Origin: DATFKA01 sp042095835
GTDB taxonomy: Bacteria; Bacteroidota; Bacteroidia; Chitinophagales; Saprospiraceae
Reading direction: 5' to 3'
Assembly: GCA_042095835.1 (NCBI GenBank)
Contig: JBELML010000221.1
Location: forward strand, 1 to 5,510
DNA length: 5,510 nucleotides
Shown here: positions 1-4,844 of the stretch, in pieces
How positions within the stretch are numbered: the stretch's first letter is position 1
How the letters are laid out: each line of letters starts with the position of its first letter
Notes under the pieces: model-generated
What the model was told of the DNA's origin: nothing
Databases searched by the model: none
What the model saw: the letters and a program-made list of their open reading frames with translations, nothing else
Made by a program: the position numbers and the translations under genes

Positions 1-2
1 AT

Positions 3-238
3 GACTGGCACACTTTGAGTGATATGGCTGGCACGGTTTGCTGTGATATTTGCACATTGCAAGAGTCATGACTAATACGCCCTCGACGGTCAAGCAGTAT
101 CCGCACGAAGTACACAACTTAGATCGTATTGCCTGGCATCGCATTCCCGCCGAGCAACCCGCTACACTTGGCTACTTCATGGAAGATTATATCGGTCATT
201 TGGAGCATCATGTTCGACAGATTTTGCCTGGTTTTTGA
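3..238 (+). pseudogene. Broken 3' end of a DinB-like (DinB/YfiT superfamily) gene
   Basis: The last ~57 codons, open from ATG 68 to TGA 236-238, read like the C-terminus of a DinB-family four-helix-bundle protein: a stretch with NLDRIAWHRIP, then PATLGYFMEDYIGHLEHH. The final HLEHH helix is where this family usually carries its metal-binding histidines. Upstream the similarity seems to continue, but broken. Bases 3-26 (another frame) give DWHTLSDM, resembling the family's DW-x-x-L-x-x-L helix start. From about base 29 the reading moves to the frame of the C-terminus (W-H-G-L-L-stop-Y-L-H-I-A-R-V-M), with an in-frame TGA at 44-46. One frameshift near 26-29 plus one nonsense codon would explain this. 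The 5' part of the gene lies outside the window. Alternatives are a short real protein starting at ATG 68 (its ATGA overlaps the stop of the preceding frame) or sequencing errors. DinB-like proteins are putative metal-dependent hydrolases or thiol-transferases; no specific role can be given. Confidence 0.55.
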
Positions 239-246
239 ATGCATTG

Positions 247-301
247 ACCACAAAGAAGTGTATAGAACACAAAGATCACAGAGGCGTATTTGAATCACAG
301 A
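247..301. repeat. Degenerate 9-bp-period intergenic repeat (AACACARAG family)
   Basis: Nonamers ACCACAAAG (247-255), AACACAAAG (266-274), ATCACAGAG (275-283) and AATCACAGA (293-301) are laid out with a 10-nt spacer after the first copy and a diverged 9-nt unit at 284-292. The same layout (nonamer, 10-nt spacer, two nonamers) recurs at 2516-2552. It fills the gap between the DinB remnant and the 3' end of the Smr gene. No terminator hairpin is visible here for either neighbour. Confidence 0.6.
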
Positions 302-312
302 AGACATGGAGT

Positions 313-336
313 AAACTTATAACCCCATAAACTAAC
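313..336. repeat. Short octamer array (AAACTCAT family), 3 units
   Basis: Three consecutive 8-bp units, AAACTTAT (313-320), AACCCCAT (321-328) and AAACTAAC (329-336), end exactly at the stop codon of the reverse-strand Smr gene (337-339). They belong to the same degenerate octamer family seen at 2700-2799, 3724-3747 and 5384-5423. Confidence 0.55.
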
Positions 337-1371
337 TCAATCAAAAACCACCTCCGTCGCTCCATACCCATATTTATGATGGTACTCATTCTTAAAAGTC
401 TTGATAAAACGCATCTGAATCAATTTGGTGGCGATCGCATCGCGGAGCTTTCCTGTGCCTACCCCGTGAATGATAAAAACGCGATCTACTCCGAGTTTTA
501 AGGCTTGGTCGATATAGTCCTCGAAGGCTTTAATCTGAAATTGTAGTATTTCAGCTTTCTTTAGATCTTCAAAATTTTCAGTAAGGGCCTCAATATGGAG
601 ATCGATTTCGGAGTTGAATGTTGCTTTGGCTTGGATGTCGTGTGTCCAAAATTTAGTGTTTTCTTGCACCGTTGGCATCAAGCTCTGTTGGCGTTGGGTG
701 TACTTTTTGAGATCTTCGCCTTGTTGATCTTTCCGTTTACTCTGGAGTTGCCCAAACACTTGAAAGACATGCATTTTGCGGTAGAGTAGGGGCGCTTCTT
801 CCACGTTTTTGAAGAATTGTTTGGCCTTTATTTTCATTTTTTTGATCTGCCTTTCTCCCGTGCCATCAGTCGTGATGCGGCAGCAATCTAAAGAGAAAGA
901 AGGGTTTTCATTCAACTCATCGTAGTAAAGCTCCCCCAGTTGTAGCTGTTCTTGAGCATTGAGTTTACCTGTTTTTTGTAAAATTTTTTCATCTCCCAGG
1001 TGGAATTCTAGGCCATAAATGATAGCATGTGGTTTAGCATTCAGTAGGAAAATGAGGTATTTATCAGGTACATCATCACCCATGAATATAGGATCAAAGG
1101 CCAGGTAGATACCATCGTGCTGACTTTGATAAGTTGGCGTAATAGCTACGTTTTTTAGGGTTGGAGGCGCTTCTTTTGGAGCAGAAGGTTTCCTTTTTTT
1201 TGCGAGCGGGGCAGGGATACTCAGCGGAATCAGATCCTCTGAATGCGCATAAATAATTTTGCCAGAGCTTTTCAGAATGACTTTAGCAAAACCTCCCTCA
1301 CTTACTGAAATGATGAGGCCCTCCTCCTTGGTATCGATATGTTTGACGGTTGTCCCTTTATTTAATTGCAA
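337..1371 (-). CDS. DUF2027 and Smr domain protein (putative nucleic-acid nuclease/binding protein)
   Basis: 344-residue protein with the two-domain layout common in Bacteroidota. An N-terminal small beta-rich segment (about residues 1-50) leads into a basic, proline-rich linker (about 52-72) and a DUF2027-type central region (about 80-205). A charged, Gln/Lys-rich stretch (about 207-240) follows, then a C-terminal Smr domain (about 255-344). Smr hallmarks are DLHIEAL (257-263), IIHGVGTGKLR (300-310) and the final KYGYGATEVVF (333-343). Smr domains, named after the C-terminal domain of MutS2, are known as DNA- or RNA-nicking or binding modules; the substrate of this protein is unknown. No signal peptide or membrane segment is seen, so it is probably cytoplasmic. 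The frame has no ATG between its upstream stop (1399-1401) and residue 97, so the TTG at 1369-1371 is taken as start; the protein begins normally for the family from there. The gene is divergent from the methyltransferase, with 54 bp between starts. Confidence 0.87.
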   Translation of the reverse strand: MQLNKGTTVKHIDTKEEGLIISVSEGGFAKVILKSSGKIIYAHSEDLIPLSIPAPLAKKRKPSAPKEAPPTLKNVAITPTYQSQHDGIYLAFDPIFMGDDVPDKYLIFLLNAKPHAIIYGLEFHLGDEKILQKTGKLNAQEQLQLGELYYDELNENPSFSLDCCRITTDGTGERQIKKMKIKAKQFFKNVEEAPLLYRKMHVFQVFGQLQSKRKDQQGEDLKKYTQRQQSLMPTVQENTKFWTHDIQAKATFNSEIDLHIEALTENFEDLKKAEILQFQIKAFEDYIDQALKLGVDRVFIIHGVGTGKLRDAIATKLIQMRFIKTFKNEYHHKYGYGATEVVFD

Positions 1372-1407
1372 TTTTTCGTATTTAGAGTGTACCGAAAGCT
1401 AGCCTAT

Positions 1408-1436
1408 CAAAATAATTTAATTAAAATGATCACCAA
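1408..1436 (-). promoter_or_regulatory. Candidate Bacteroidota promoter for the Smr gene
   Basis: On the reverse strand TTG (1436-1434) is followed after 18 nt by TTATTTTG (1415-1408), which matches the TAnnTTTG -7 element at 7 of 8 positions. The predicted transcription start is near 1400, leaving a leader of about 30 nt. The -33 part would lie inside the first codons of the divergent methyltransferase gene. The region is AT-rich, so a chance match is possible. Confidence 0.35.
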
Positions 1437-2061
1437 TAAATGGCGCCTCGCCCAAAAATTAGAACTTAAATGGTGGCGGCGCTATCTGCAATCTAAAGAT
1501 ATAGATACTTATTTAAGTCAAAAAGAAATCTATTGGAATAGAATCTTAAACGAAAATGAAATCGAAATACCTGAAGGTCGCTTTGTATTAGATGCAGGAT
1601 GCGGCCCCGCAGGCATCAATATGGTATTGCCACAAGCGAAAGTTATCGCTATCGATCCACTTTTAGAGCAGTACCAAAAACAATTACCCCACTTTGATCA
1701 AACTTGGTACCCTTGGGTACAATTCGAAACCAGGATGCTAGAAAACTATAGCTCCCAACAATCCTTTGATTATATCTTCTGCATGAATGTAATTAATCAT
1801 GTCAACGACATCCAAAAGGCTCTAAAAGTATTAAAGACAAATCTTTCTGCGCAAGGTCAACTTATACTCAGTGTAGATGTCCATAAATCTCAATTCTTGA
1901 AAACTATTTTTCAGCGACTGCCGGGCGATGTCCTACATCCACACCAATTTGATTTGACTGATTATAAAAACCTTTTCCAACAAACAGGATTCAACATCCA
2001 AGGTTCTACAGTACTTAAAAAAGGCAGCATCTTCGACTACTATCTCTTCACACTAAAATAA
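1426..2061 (+). CDS. Class I SAM-dependent methyltransferase
   Basis: 211-residue protein from ATG 1426. The frame is also open further upstream to a TTG at 1366, but ATG is preferred: the extra 20 residues look non-conserved and would overlap the start of the divergent gene, while an A/T-rich leader precedes 1426. The N-terminal helix carries a KWWRRYLQ-type motif (15-22) found in Bacteroidota methyltransferases. The Rossmann fold follows: SAM motif I VLDAGCGPAG (54-63), the acidic residue after strand 2 in VIAIDP (D77), the motif FDYIFCMNVINHV (114-126), and a later strand LILSVDVH (146-153). The C-terminus is the expected beta-rich part ending in DYYLFTL. It probably methylates a small molecule or lipid-like substrate, but the acceptor cannot be inferred. 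It is cytoplasmic, with no signal peptide, and converges on the TPR gene across a repeat-filled gap without a hairpin terminator. Confidence 0.85.
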   Translation: MITNKWRLAQKLELKWWRRYLQSKDIDTYLSQKEIYWNRILNENEIEIPEGRFVLDAGCGPAGINMVLPQAKVIAIDPLLEQYQKQLPHFDQTWYPWVQFETRMLENYSSQQSFDYIFCMNVINHVNDIQKALKVLKTNLSAQGQLILSVDVHKSQFLKTIFQRLPGDVLHPHQFDLTDYKNLFQQTGFNIQGSTVLKKGSIFDYYLFTLK

Positions 2062-2074
2062 ACCAGCCAAAGCG

Positions 2075-2166
2075 CCCAGGTCTCCCAGTCCCCAGGTCTC
2101 CCCGTCTCAAAGTCTCCCCCTCCCAAAGTCTCCCAGTCCCCCAGTCTCCCCGCCCCACGGTCTCCC
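2075..2166 (-). other. G-quadruplex-prone tract on the reverse strand
   Basis: The plus strand has eleven runs of three or more C, so the reverse strand has eleven G-runs. Runs at 2075-2077, 2084-2086, 2090-2093 and 2100-2103 have loops of 6, 3 and 6 nt. Seven more runs between 2116 and 2166 have loops of 1, 7, 3, 5, 1 and 7 nt. Both groups satisfy the standard G3+N1-7 rule. The G-rich strand is the RNA-like strand for read-through from the TPR gene. Formation in the cell is untested. Confidence 0.6.
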
Positions 2167-2167
2167 A
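2080..2167. repeat. Eleven in-register octamers (GTCTCCCA family) between convergent genes
   Basis: Starting at 2080 and every 8 bp to 2160 there is a unit of the type GTCTCCCA. Clear copies start at 2080, 2096, 2104, 2112, 2128, 2144 and 2160. GTCCCC variants start at 2088 and 2136, and diverged copies at 2120 and 2152. Eleven units fill 88 bp with substitutions only and no insertion or deletion. The array occupies nearly the whole gap between the methyltransferase stop (2059-2061) and the TPR gene stop (2171-2173). Confidence 0.75.
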
Positions 2168-2170
2168 AAG

Positions 2171-2500
2171 TCACTCTTCCAACAAATCCTCGACATTCAG
2201 CTTCGCTCCTGCCAACTCTCCCAAAGCATGCTGATCGCCACTATTTTTAGCGATGGACATTCCTTTCTGGTAAATCTCTAAAGCTTCTTCTAAGTGTCCT
2301 AAAGCTTCTTTTAATTTTCCATAATGATAATAAGTACCTACATAGTTCACATCCTTTTCTACTAATAGGGTATAGTGTAAAAGTGCTTTGTCGTAATCTT
2401 CATTTTTCTCATACTCTTTCGCCAAGGCAAACAAAATGAAGGAATCCTCAGGGTTTTCCTGGTGAAAAGCTAATAATTGATTTAACCGTTTATTTTTCAA
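2171..2500 (-). CDS. Small tetratricopeptide repeat protein
   Basis: 109-residue protein, all alpha-helical in character, with two to three TPR units. An N-terminal capping helix (about 5-13) is followed by DSFILFALAKEYEKNEDYDKALLHYTLLVEKD units (about 19-50). A second repeat runs about 53-84 (YVGTYYHYGKLKEALGHLEEALEIYQKG, given here by its key residues Y57, G61, L67, A73, Y77). A third, shorter helix carries GDQHALGEL (88-96). The length and the GDQHA-x-x-EL ending match a small Bacteroidota TPR family of about 100-115 residues. TPRs mediate protein-protein contacts; the partner is unknown. The frame contains no ATG before residue 81, and an ATG at 2504-2502 is out of frame, so TTG 2500-2498 is taken as start, preceded by an A-rich run. 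A good promoter lies 20-50 bp upstream. There is no signal peptide, so it is likely cytoplasmic. Confidence 0.8.
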   Translation of the reverse strand: MKNKRLNQLLAFHQENPEDSFILFALAKEYEKNEDYDKALLHYTLLVEKDVNYVGTYYHYGKLKEALGHLEEALEIYQKGMSIAKNSGDQHALGELAGAKLNVEDLLEE

Positions 2501-2515
2501 TGCATTATTTTTTTT

Positions 2516-2552
2516 GCCACAAAGATTTTTTCAAAACACAGAGAACACAAAG
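2516..2552. repeat. Second copy of the 9-bp-period AACACARAG repeat
   Basis: GCCACAAAG (2516-2524), a 10-nt spacer (2525-2534), AACACAGAG (2535-2543) and AACACAAAG (2544-2552) reproduce the spacing of the element at 247-283. On the reverse strand the CTTTG ends of two copies are placed exactly as promoter boxes for the TPR gene. Confidence 0.6.
2520..2551 (-). promoter_or_regulatory. Candidate promoter of the TPR gene
   Basis: On the reverse strand TTTG (2551-2548) is followed by a 20-nt spacer and AATCTTTG (2527-2520), which matches TAnnTTTG except for its first T. Spacing and sequence fit the Bacteroidota primary sigma consensus. Transcription would start near 2513, giving a leader of only about 13 nt before the TTG start at 2500. 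Confidence 0.5.
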
Positions 2553-2618
2553 CCTAAATGGAGTCCTTATATTCTATCACTCCACCAAAAAAACTTACTG
2601 ACGCTTTTAAGTCAATAT

Positions 2619-2674
2619 GTGCTATGCGCTATGTCTTATGTGCCATGTGCCAGGTGTCAAGTGCCATGTGCCAT
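2619..2674. repeat. Eight in-register heptamers (GTGCYAT family)
   Basis: Eight consecutive 7-bp units: GTGCTAT (2619), GCGCTAT (2626), GTCTTAT (2633), GTGCCAT (2640), GTGCCAG (2647), GTGTCAA (2654), GTGCCAT (2661) and GTGCCAT (2668). There are substitutions but no indels. Heptameric short tandem repeats are known from heterocystous cyanobacteria (STRR); a link to those is not implied. A related array is at 5293-5334. Confidence 0.75.
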
Positions 2675-2699
2675 ATGATCGAGCTCTCAGCATACCCCT

Positions 2700-2799
2700 A
2701 AACTCTAACCCACTAACCCCACAGGCCTCCCTTTTGTCACCCTGCCTCGTTAACCTCATAAACTTATAACCTAATAAACTCATACCCCCCTAAACCCAA
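2700..2799. repeat. Octamer arrays of the AAACTCAT family with a GGCCTC box
   Basis: Three units occur at 2700-2723 (AAACTCTA, ACCCACTA, ACCCCACA). After a box starting GGCCTCCCTTTTGTCACCC (2725 on) come six units at 2752-2799: AACCTCAT, AAACTTAT, AACCTAAT, AAACTCAT, ACCCCCCT and AAACCCAA. The box plus the first octamers is matched at 5358-5423 with few substitutions and one 2-nt length difference. Confidence 0.65.
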
Positions 2800-2843
2800 C
2801 TTTCTCAACCAAATCCACTCTAAGATCGTTATTTTTTAAAATT

Positions 2844-2857
2844 AGCGAAAATTCGCT
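2844..2857. promoter_or_regulatory. Inverted repeat upstream of the etfB promoter
   Basis: AGCGAA-AA-TTCGCT is a perfect 6-bp inverted repeat with a 2-bp centre. It abuts the expected -33 region of the etfB promoter. It could be an operator, but the binding protein is unknown and a chance palindrome is possible. Confidence 0.35.
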
Positions 2858-2887
2858 GGAATTAAATTTATGAAATCCCTATCTTTG
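2856..2887 (+). promoter_or_regulatory. Candidate etfB promoter
   Basis: TATCTTTG at 2880-2887 is an exact TAnnTTTG -7 element. The -33 box is poor (CTGG at 2856-2859, 20-nt spacer). Transcription would begin near 2893, giving a leader of about 52 nt before ATG 2945. The weak -33 box might mean that an activator is needed. Confidence 0.5.
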
Positions 2888-2891
2888 GAAT

Positions 2892-2906
2892 CCTATTGCG
2901 AATAGG
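2892..2906 (+). promoter_or_regulatory. Inverted repeat at the predicted etfB transcription start
   Basis: CCTATT-GCG-AATAGG is a perfect 6-bp inverted repeat with a 3-nt centre. It starts within a few bases of the predicted +1. It may be an operator overlapping the start site, or a hairpin at the 5' end of the etfB mRNA that slows decay. Both readings are inference. Confidence 0.4.
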
Positions 2907-2944
2907 CTAAAGAAACAATAAAATTTCAATTTAAATAAAGACGT

Positions 2945-3688
2945 ATGAACGTACTAGTTTGTATAAGTAAAACGCCGGAAACAACAACAAAGATTAAGTT
3001 TACGGCCGATGATACAGCCCTCGATACCAATGGGGTACAGTATATCATGAATCCCTACGATGAGTGGTACGCGCTCGTGAGAGCGATCGAGTTGAAAGAA
3101 AAGCATGGTGGCAAAGTGACTATCATCAACGTTGGACCTGCTGGCAACGACGCGACTCTGCGAAAAGGACTTGCAATTGGTGCCGATGAAGCGGTAAGAG
3201 TCAATGCAGAACCACAGTCTGCCCTATTTGTAGCCAAACAGATCGCTGAATATGCTAAGGGCGAAAGCTTTGACATGGTTCTTTTAGGTAAGGAAACCAT
3301 CGATTACAATGGCTCTGAAATCGGTGCTATGGTGGCCGAATACCTAGATATGCCCTTCATTTCTTACGCAAGCAAGCTAGAAATGGAGTCTGCTGATTCA
3401 GCAACCTTGGAGCGAGATATCGAAGGTGGGACAGAACAGGTGGCATTAAAACCTCCTTTTGTCTTGAGTGCTGCTAAAGGTCTTGCCGAGCAGCGCATCC
3501 CAAATATGCGTGGGATCATGATGGCTAAACGCAAACCACTGAAAGCTATTGATCCAGTTGCCTTTGAAGATGCTGCGGTGACCGTTTCCTTCGACCTTCC
3601 ACCAGAGAAGAGTGCAGTGAAATTGATTGAGCCAGATAATATGGAAGAATTGGTTCGCTTGTTACACGAAGAGGCAAAAGTTATTTAG
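2945..3688 (+). CDS. etfB: Electron transfer flavoprotein, beta subunit
   Basis: 247 residues, the usual EtfB length. EtfB pairs with EtfA to form the soluble FAD-containing ETF, which accepts electrons from acyl-CoA and other dehydrogenases and hands them to ETF:quinone oxidoreductase. The start MNVLVCISKTPET is the family's N-terminal strand. Next come NPYDEWYALVRAIELKE (36-52), the nucleotide-contact region NVGPAGNDATLRKGLAIGADEAV (62-84, key residues G64, L72, G79, A80, D81), and LLGKETIDYNGSEIG (113-127). The EtfB signature region is RDIEGGTEQVALKPPFVLSA (157-176), followed by the partner-embracing C-terminal arm from about PNMRGIMMAKRKPL (186-199) to the end. Whether the beta subunit holds AMP, as in canonical ETFs, or a second FAD, as in bifurcating ETFs, cannot be settled here. 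It is followed 118 bp later by etfA and is probably co-transcribed from the promoter at 2856-2887. Confidence 0.95.
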   Translation: MNVLVCISKTPETTTKIKFTADDTALDTNGVQYIMNPYDEWYALVRAIELKEKHGGKVTIINVGPAGNDATLRKGLAIGADEAVRVNAEPQSALFVAKQIAEYAKGESFDMVLLGKETIDYNGSEIGAMVAEYLDMPFISYASKLEMESADSATLERDIEGGTEQVALKPPFVLSAAKGLAEQRIPNMRGIMMAKRKPLKAIDPVAFEDAAVTVSFDLPPEKSAVKLIEPDNMEELVRLLHEEAKVI

Positions 3689-3723
3689 GATGTTATGAAT
3701 TGGTACAGGTTGACATTTCTAAT

Positions 3724-3747
3724 AACCTTATCAACTCATAAGCTCAT
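3724..3747. repeat. Octamer array remnant inside the etfB-etfA gap
   Basis: Three in-register units of the AAACTCAT family: AACCTTAT (3724-3731), CAACTCAT (3732-3739) and AAGCTCAT (3740-3747). Their position between two genes expected to share a transcript shows that the family is tolerated inside an operon. Confidence 0.5.
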
Positions 3748-3749
3748 TT

Positions 3750-3771
3750 CCTTCTTAATTAAAAAAGAGGG
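3750..3771 (+). other. Small intercistronic hairpin
   Basis: CCTTCTT (3750-3756) can pair with AAGAGGG (3765-3771) over 7 bp, including one G-U pair, around an 8-nt loop. No T-run follows, so it is not a convincing terminator. It might influence the relative amounts of etfB and etfA mRNA. The stem is short and could be chance. Confidence 0.3.
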
Positions 3772-3806
3772 CAATCCATTTTAGCAAAACAAAAAATTAA
3801 AATATA

Positions 3807-4763
3807 ATGGTTCTTGTATTTGCAGAACATCAAAAAGGGCAATTTAAAAAAGCCGCCTTCGAAGCTGTTTACTACGGTAGCGAAACGGCCAAGGTGCAAG
3901 GCACAGATTGTGTAGCTTTAGTAATAGGAGATGCCGAAGGGCTAGCTGATCTAGGGAAATATGGTGCTAGCAAGGTTTACCAGGTTAGCGATGCTAATCT
4001 TAATCATTTCGATAGCCAGGTATATACTTCCGTGATCGCACAGGTCGTAGATCAGTTGGGAGCCAAAACGATTATTTTCAACCATTCTTCCTCTGGCAAA
4101 TCATTGCATGGCCGCCTTGCTGCTCGCTTGAATGCGGGTTCTGTGTCTGGGGTGAATTCGATCCCGACGAATGACGGTAGCTTTAAGGTGCAAAAGCTAG
4201 TATACTCTGGAAAAGCGATTGCGACTTATGAAGTATCTAGTGATCAGAAGGTCCTATCCGTGATGGGTAATGCCATTCAACCTCAAGAGGTAGGCGCTGC
4301 CGCGGCTGTAGAGGCTGTTTCTGTAGAGGTACCCGCTAGTCAACTTGCAGTGAAAGCAGTAAATACTATAGAAGGTACTGTGCCACTGCCAGAAGCCGAG
4401 TTAGTTGTTTCGGCAGGTAGAGGTATGAAAGGCCCAGAAAACTGGGGTATTATCGAGGATTTAGCTGAAACGCTTGGAGCAACTACCGCCTGCTCTCGCC
4501 CGGTAGCAGATGTAGGTTGGCGTCCACACCACGAACACGTAGGACAAACGGGTGTTGCCATCCGTCCAAATTTATATATCGCGGCTGGAATCTCCGGTGC
4601 TATCCAGCACCTTGCAGGTGTCAATAGTTCCAAAGTGATCGTTGTCATTAACAAAGATCCAGAGGCGCCTTTCTTCAAAGCTGCTGATTATGGAGTTGTT
4701 GGCGACTTATTCGATGTGGTACCTCGGCTGAATGATGCTTTGAAAGCTTTAAAGGCAGGATAG
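3807..4763 (+). CDS. etfA: Electron transfer flavoprotein, alpha subunit
   Basis: 318 residues, full length for EtfA. The N-terminal domain (about 1-190) starts MVLVFAEHQKGQFKKAAFEA and contains IFNHSSSGKSLHGRLAARL (90-108). The C-terminal FAD domain (about 195-318) holds GRGMKGPENW (204-213), SRPVADVGW (230-238), VGQTGV (245-250), LYIAAGISGAIQHLAG (256-271) and INKDPEAPFFKAADYG (281-296). These are the conserved FAD contacts of the family: the GRG and SRP loops, the VGQTG loop, SGAIQH and the NKD turn. The PROSITE-type signature is intact except for Val where Ala is more usual (residue 280). With EtfB it forms the ETF heterodimer of beta-oxidation and amino-acid catabolism in the cytoplasm. 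The start is the ATG at 3807 after an A-rich leader. The stop at 4761-4763 directly abuts the rpsO promoter, with no terminator between, so read-through into rpsO is possible. Confidence 0.96.
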   Translation: MVLVFAEHQKGQFKKAAFEAVYYGSETAKVQGTDCVALVIGDAEGLADLGKYGASKVYQVSDANLNHFDSQVYTSVIAQVVDQLGAKTIIFNHSSSGKSLHGRLAARLNAGSVSGVNSIPTNDGSFKVQKLVYSGKAIATYEVSSDQKVLSVMGNAIQPQEVGAAAAVEAVSVEVPASQLAVKAVNTIEGTVPLPEAELVVSAGRGMKGPENWGIIEDLAETLGATTACSRPVADVGWRPHHEHVGQTGVAIRPNLYIAAGISGAIQHLAGVNSSKVIVVINKDPEAPFFKAADYGVVGDLFDVVPRLNDALKALKAG

Positions 4764-4795
4764 TTTGCATAAAAGTTGTGAAAAACGTACTTTTG
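4764..4795 (+). promoter_or_regulatory. rpsO promoter (Bacteroidota type)
   Basis: TTTG (4764-4767), a 20-nt spacer and TACTTTTG (4788-4795) match both boxes of the Bacteroidota primary sigma consensus. The -33 box begins immediately after the etfA stop codon. The predicted start near 4801 leaves a leader of about 45 nt, containing the palindrome GTGATCAC (4816-4823). This is the best promoter in the window. Confidence 0.7.
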
Positions 4796-4844
4796 CGCCG
4801 CTGTAAATGATTCATGTGATCACTAACGGTTTAAATCAAACAAC

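Larger units (their letters stand above)
2501..2944. other. Gene-free stretch of 444 bp between the TPR gene and etfB
   Basis: No plausible coding region is seen on either strand. In order it holds: the TPR gene leader and reverse-strand promoter inside a nonamer repeat (2516-2552); an unassigned AT-rich part (2553-2618); a heptamer array (2619-2674); octamer arrays (2700-2799); and the etfB promoter region with two inverted repeats (2844-2906). Confidence 0.7.

Noticed and set aside
29..42. Sigma-54-like promoter TGGCACGGTTTGCT
   Set aside because: The GG and GC dinucleotides are separated by 8 nt instead of the required 10, and the bases fit better as part of the broken DinB coding sequence.
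119..307. Reverse-strand open frame of 62 codons
   Set aside because: It lies opposite the DinB-like sequence and the repeat, has no recognisable motif, and has unlikely composition.
595..789. Forward open frame of 64 codons inside the Smr gene
   Set aside because: It is the antisense shadow of a well-supported coding region.
1366..1425. Upstream TTG start adding 20 residues to the methyltransferase
   Set aside because: It would overlap the start of the divergent Smr gene; the extension looks non-conserved, and ATG 1426 has a better leader.
2619..2674. CRISPR array
   Set aside because: Units are 7 bp with no spacers and no cas genes nearby; it is a tandem array.
3055..3300. Reverse-strand open frame opposite etfB
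   Set aside because: etfB is unambiguous over its full length, and this frame shows no family features.
3710..3736. E. coli-like promoter (TTGACA) before etfA
   Set aside because: Bacteroidota primary sigma does not use this consensus, and no TAnnTTTG follows. The downstream part is explained by the octamer repeat.
4340..4678. Reverse-strand open frame of 112 codons opposite etfA
   Set aside because: It is opposite the conserved FAD domain of EtfA and has no sensible protein motif.
4801..4844. S15 autoregulatory leader structure for rpsO
   Set aside because: Only the 8-bp palindrome GTGATCAC and a weak CCG/CGG pairing are visible, and no known S15-binding fold could be recognised.
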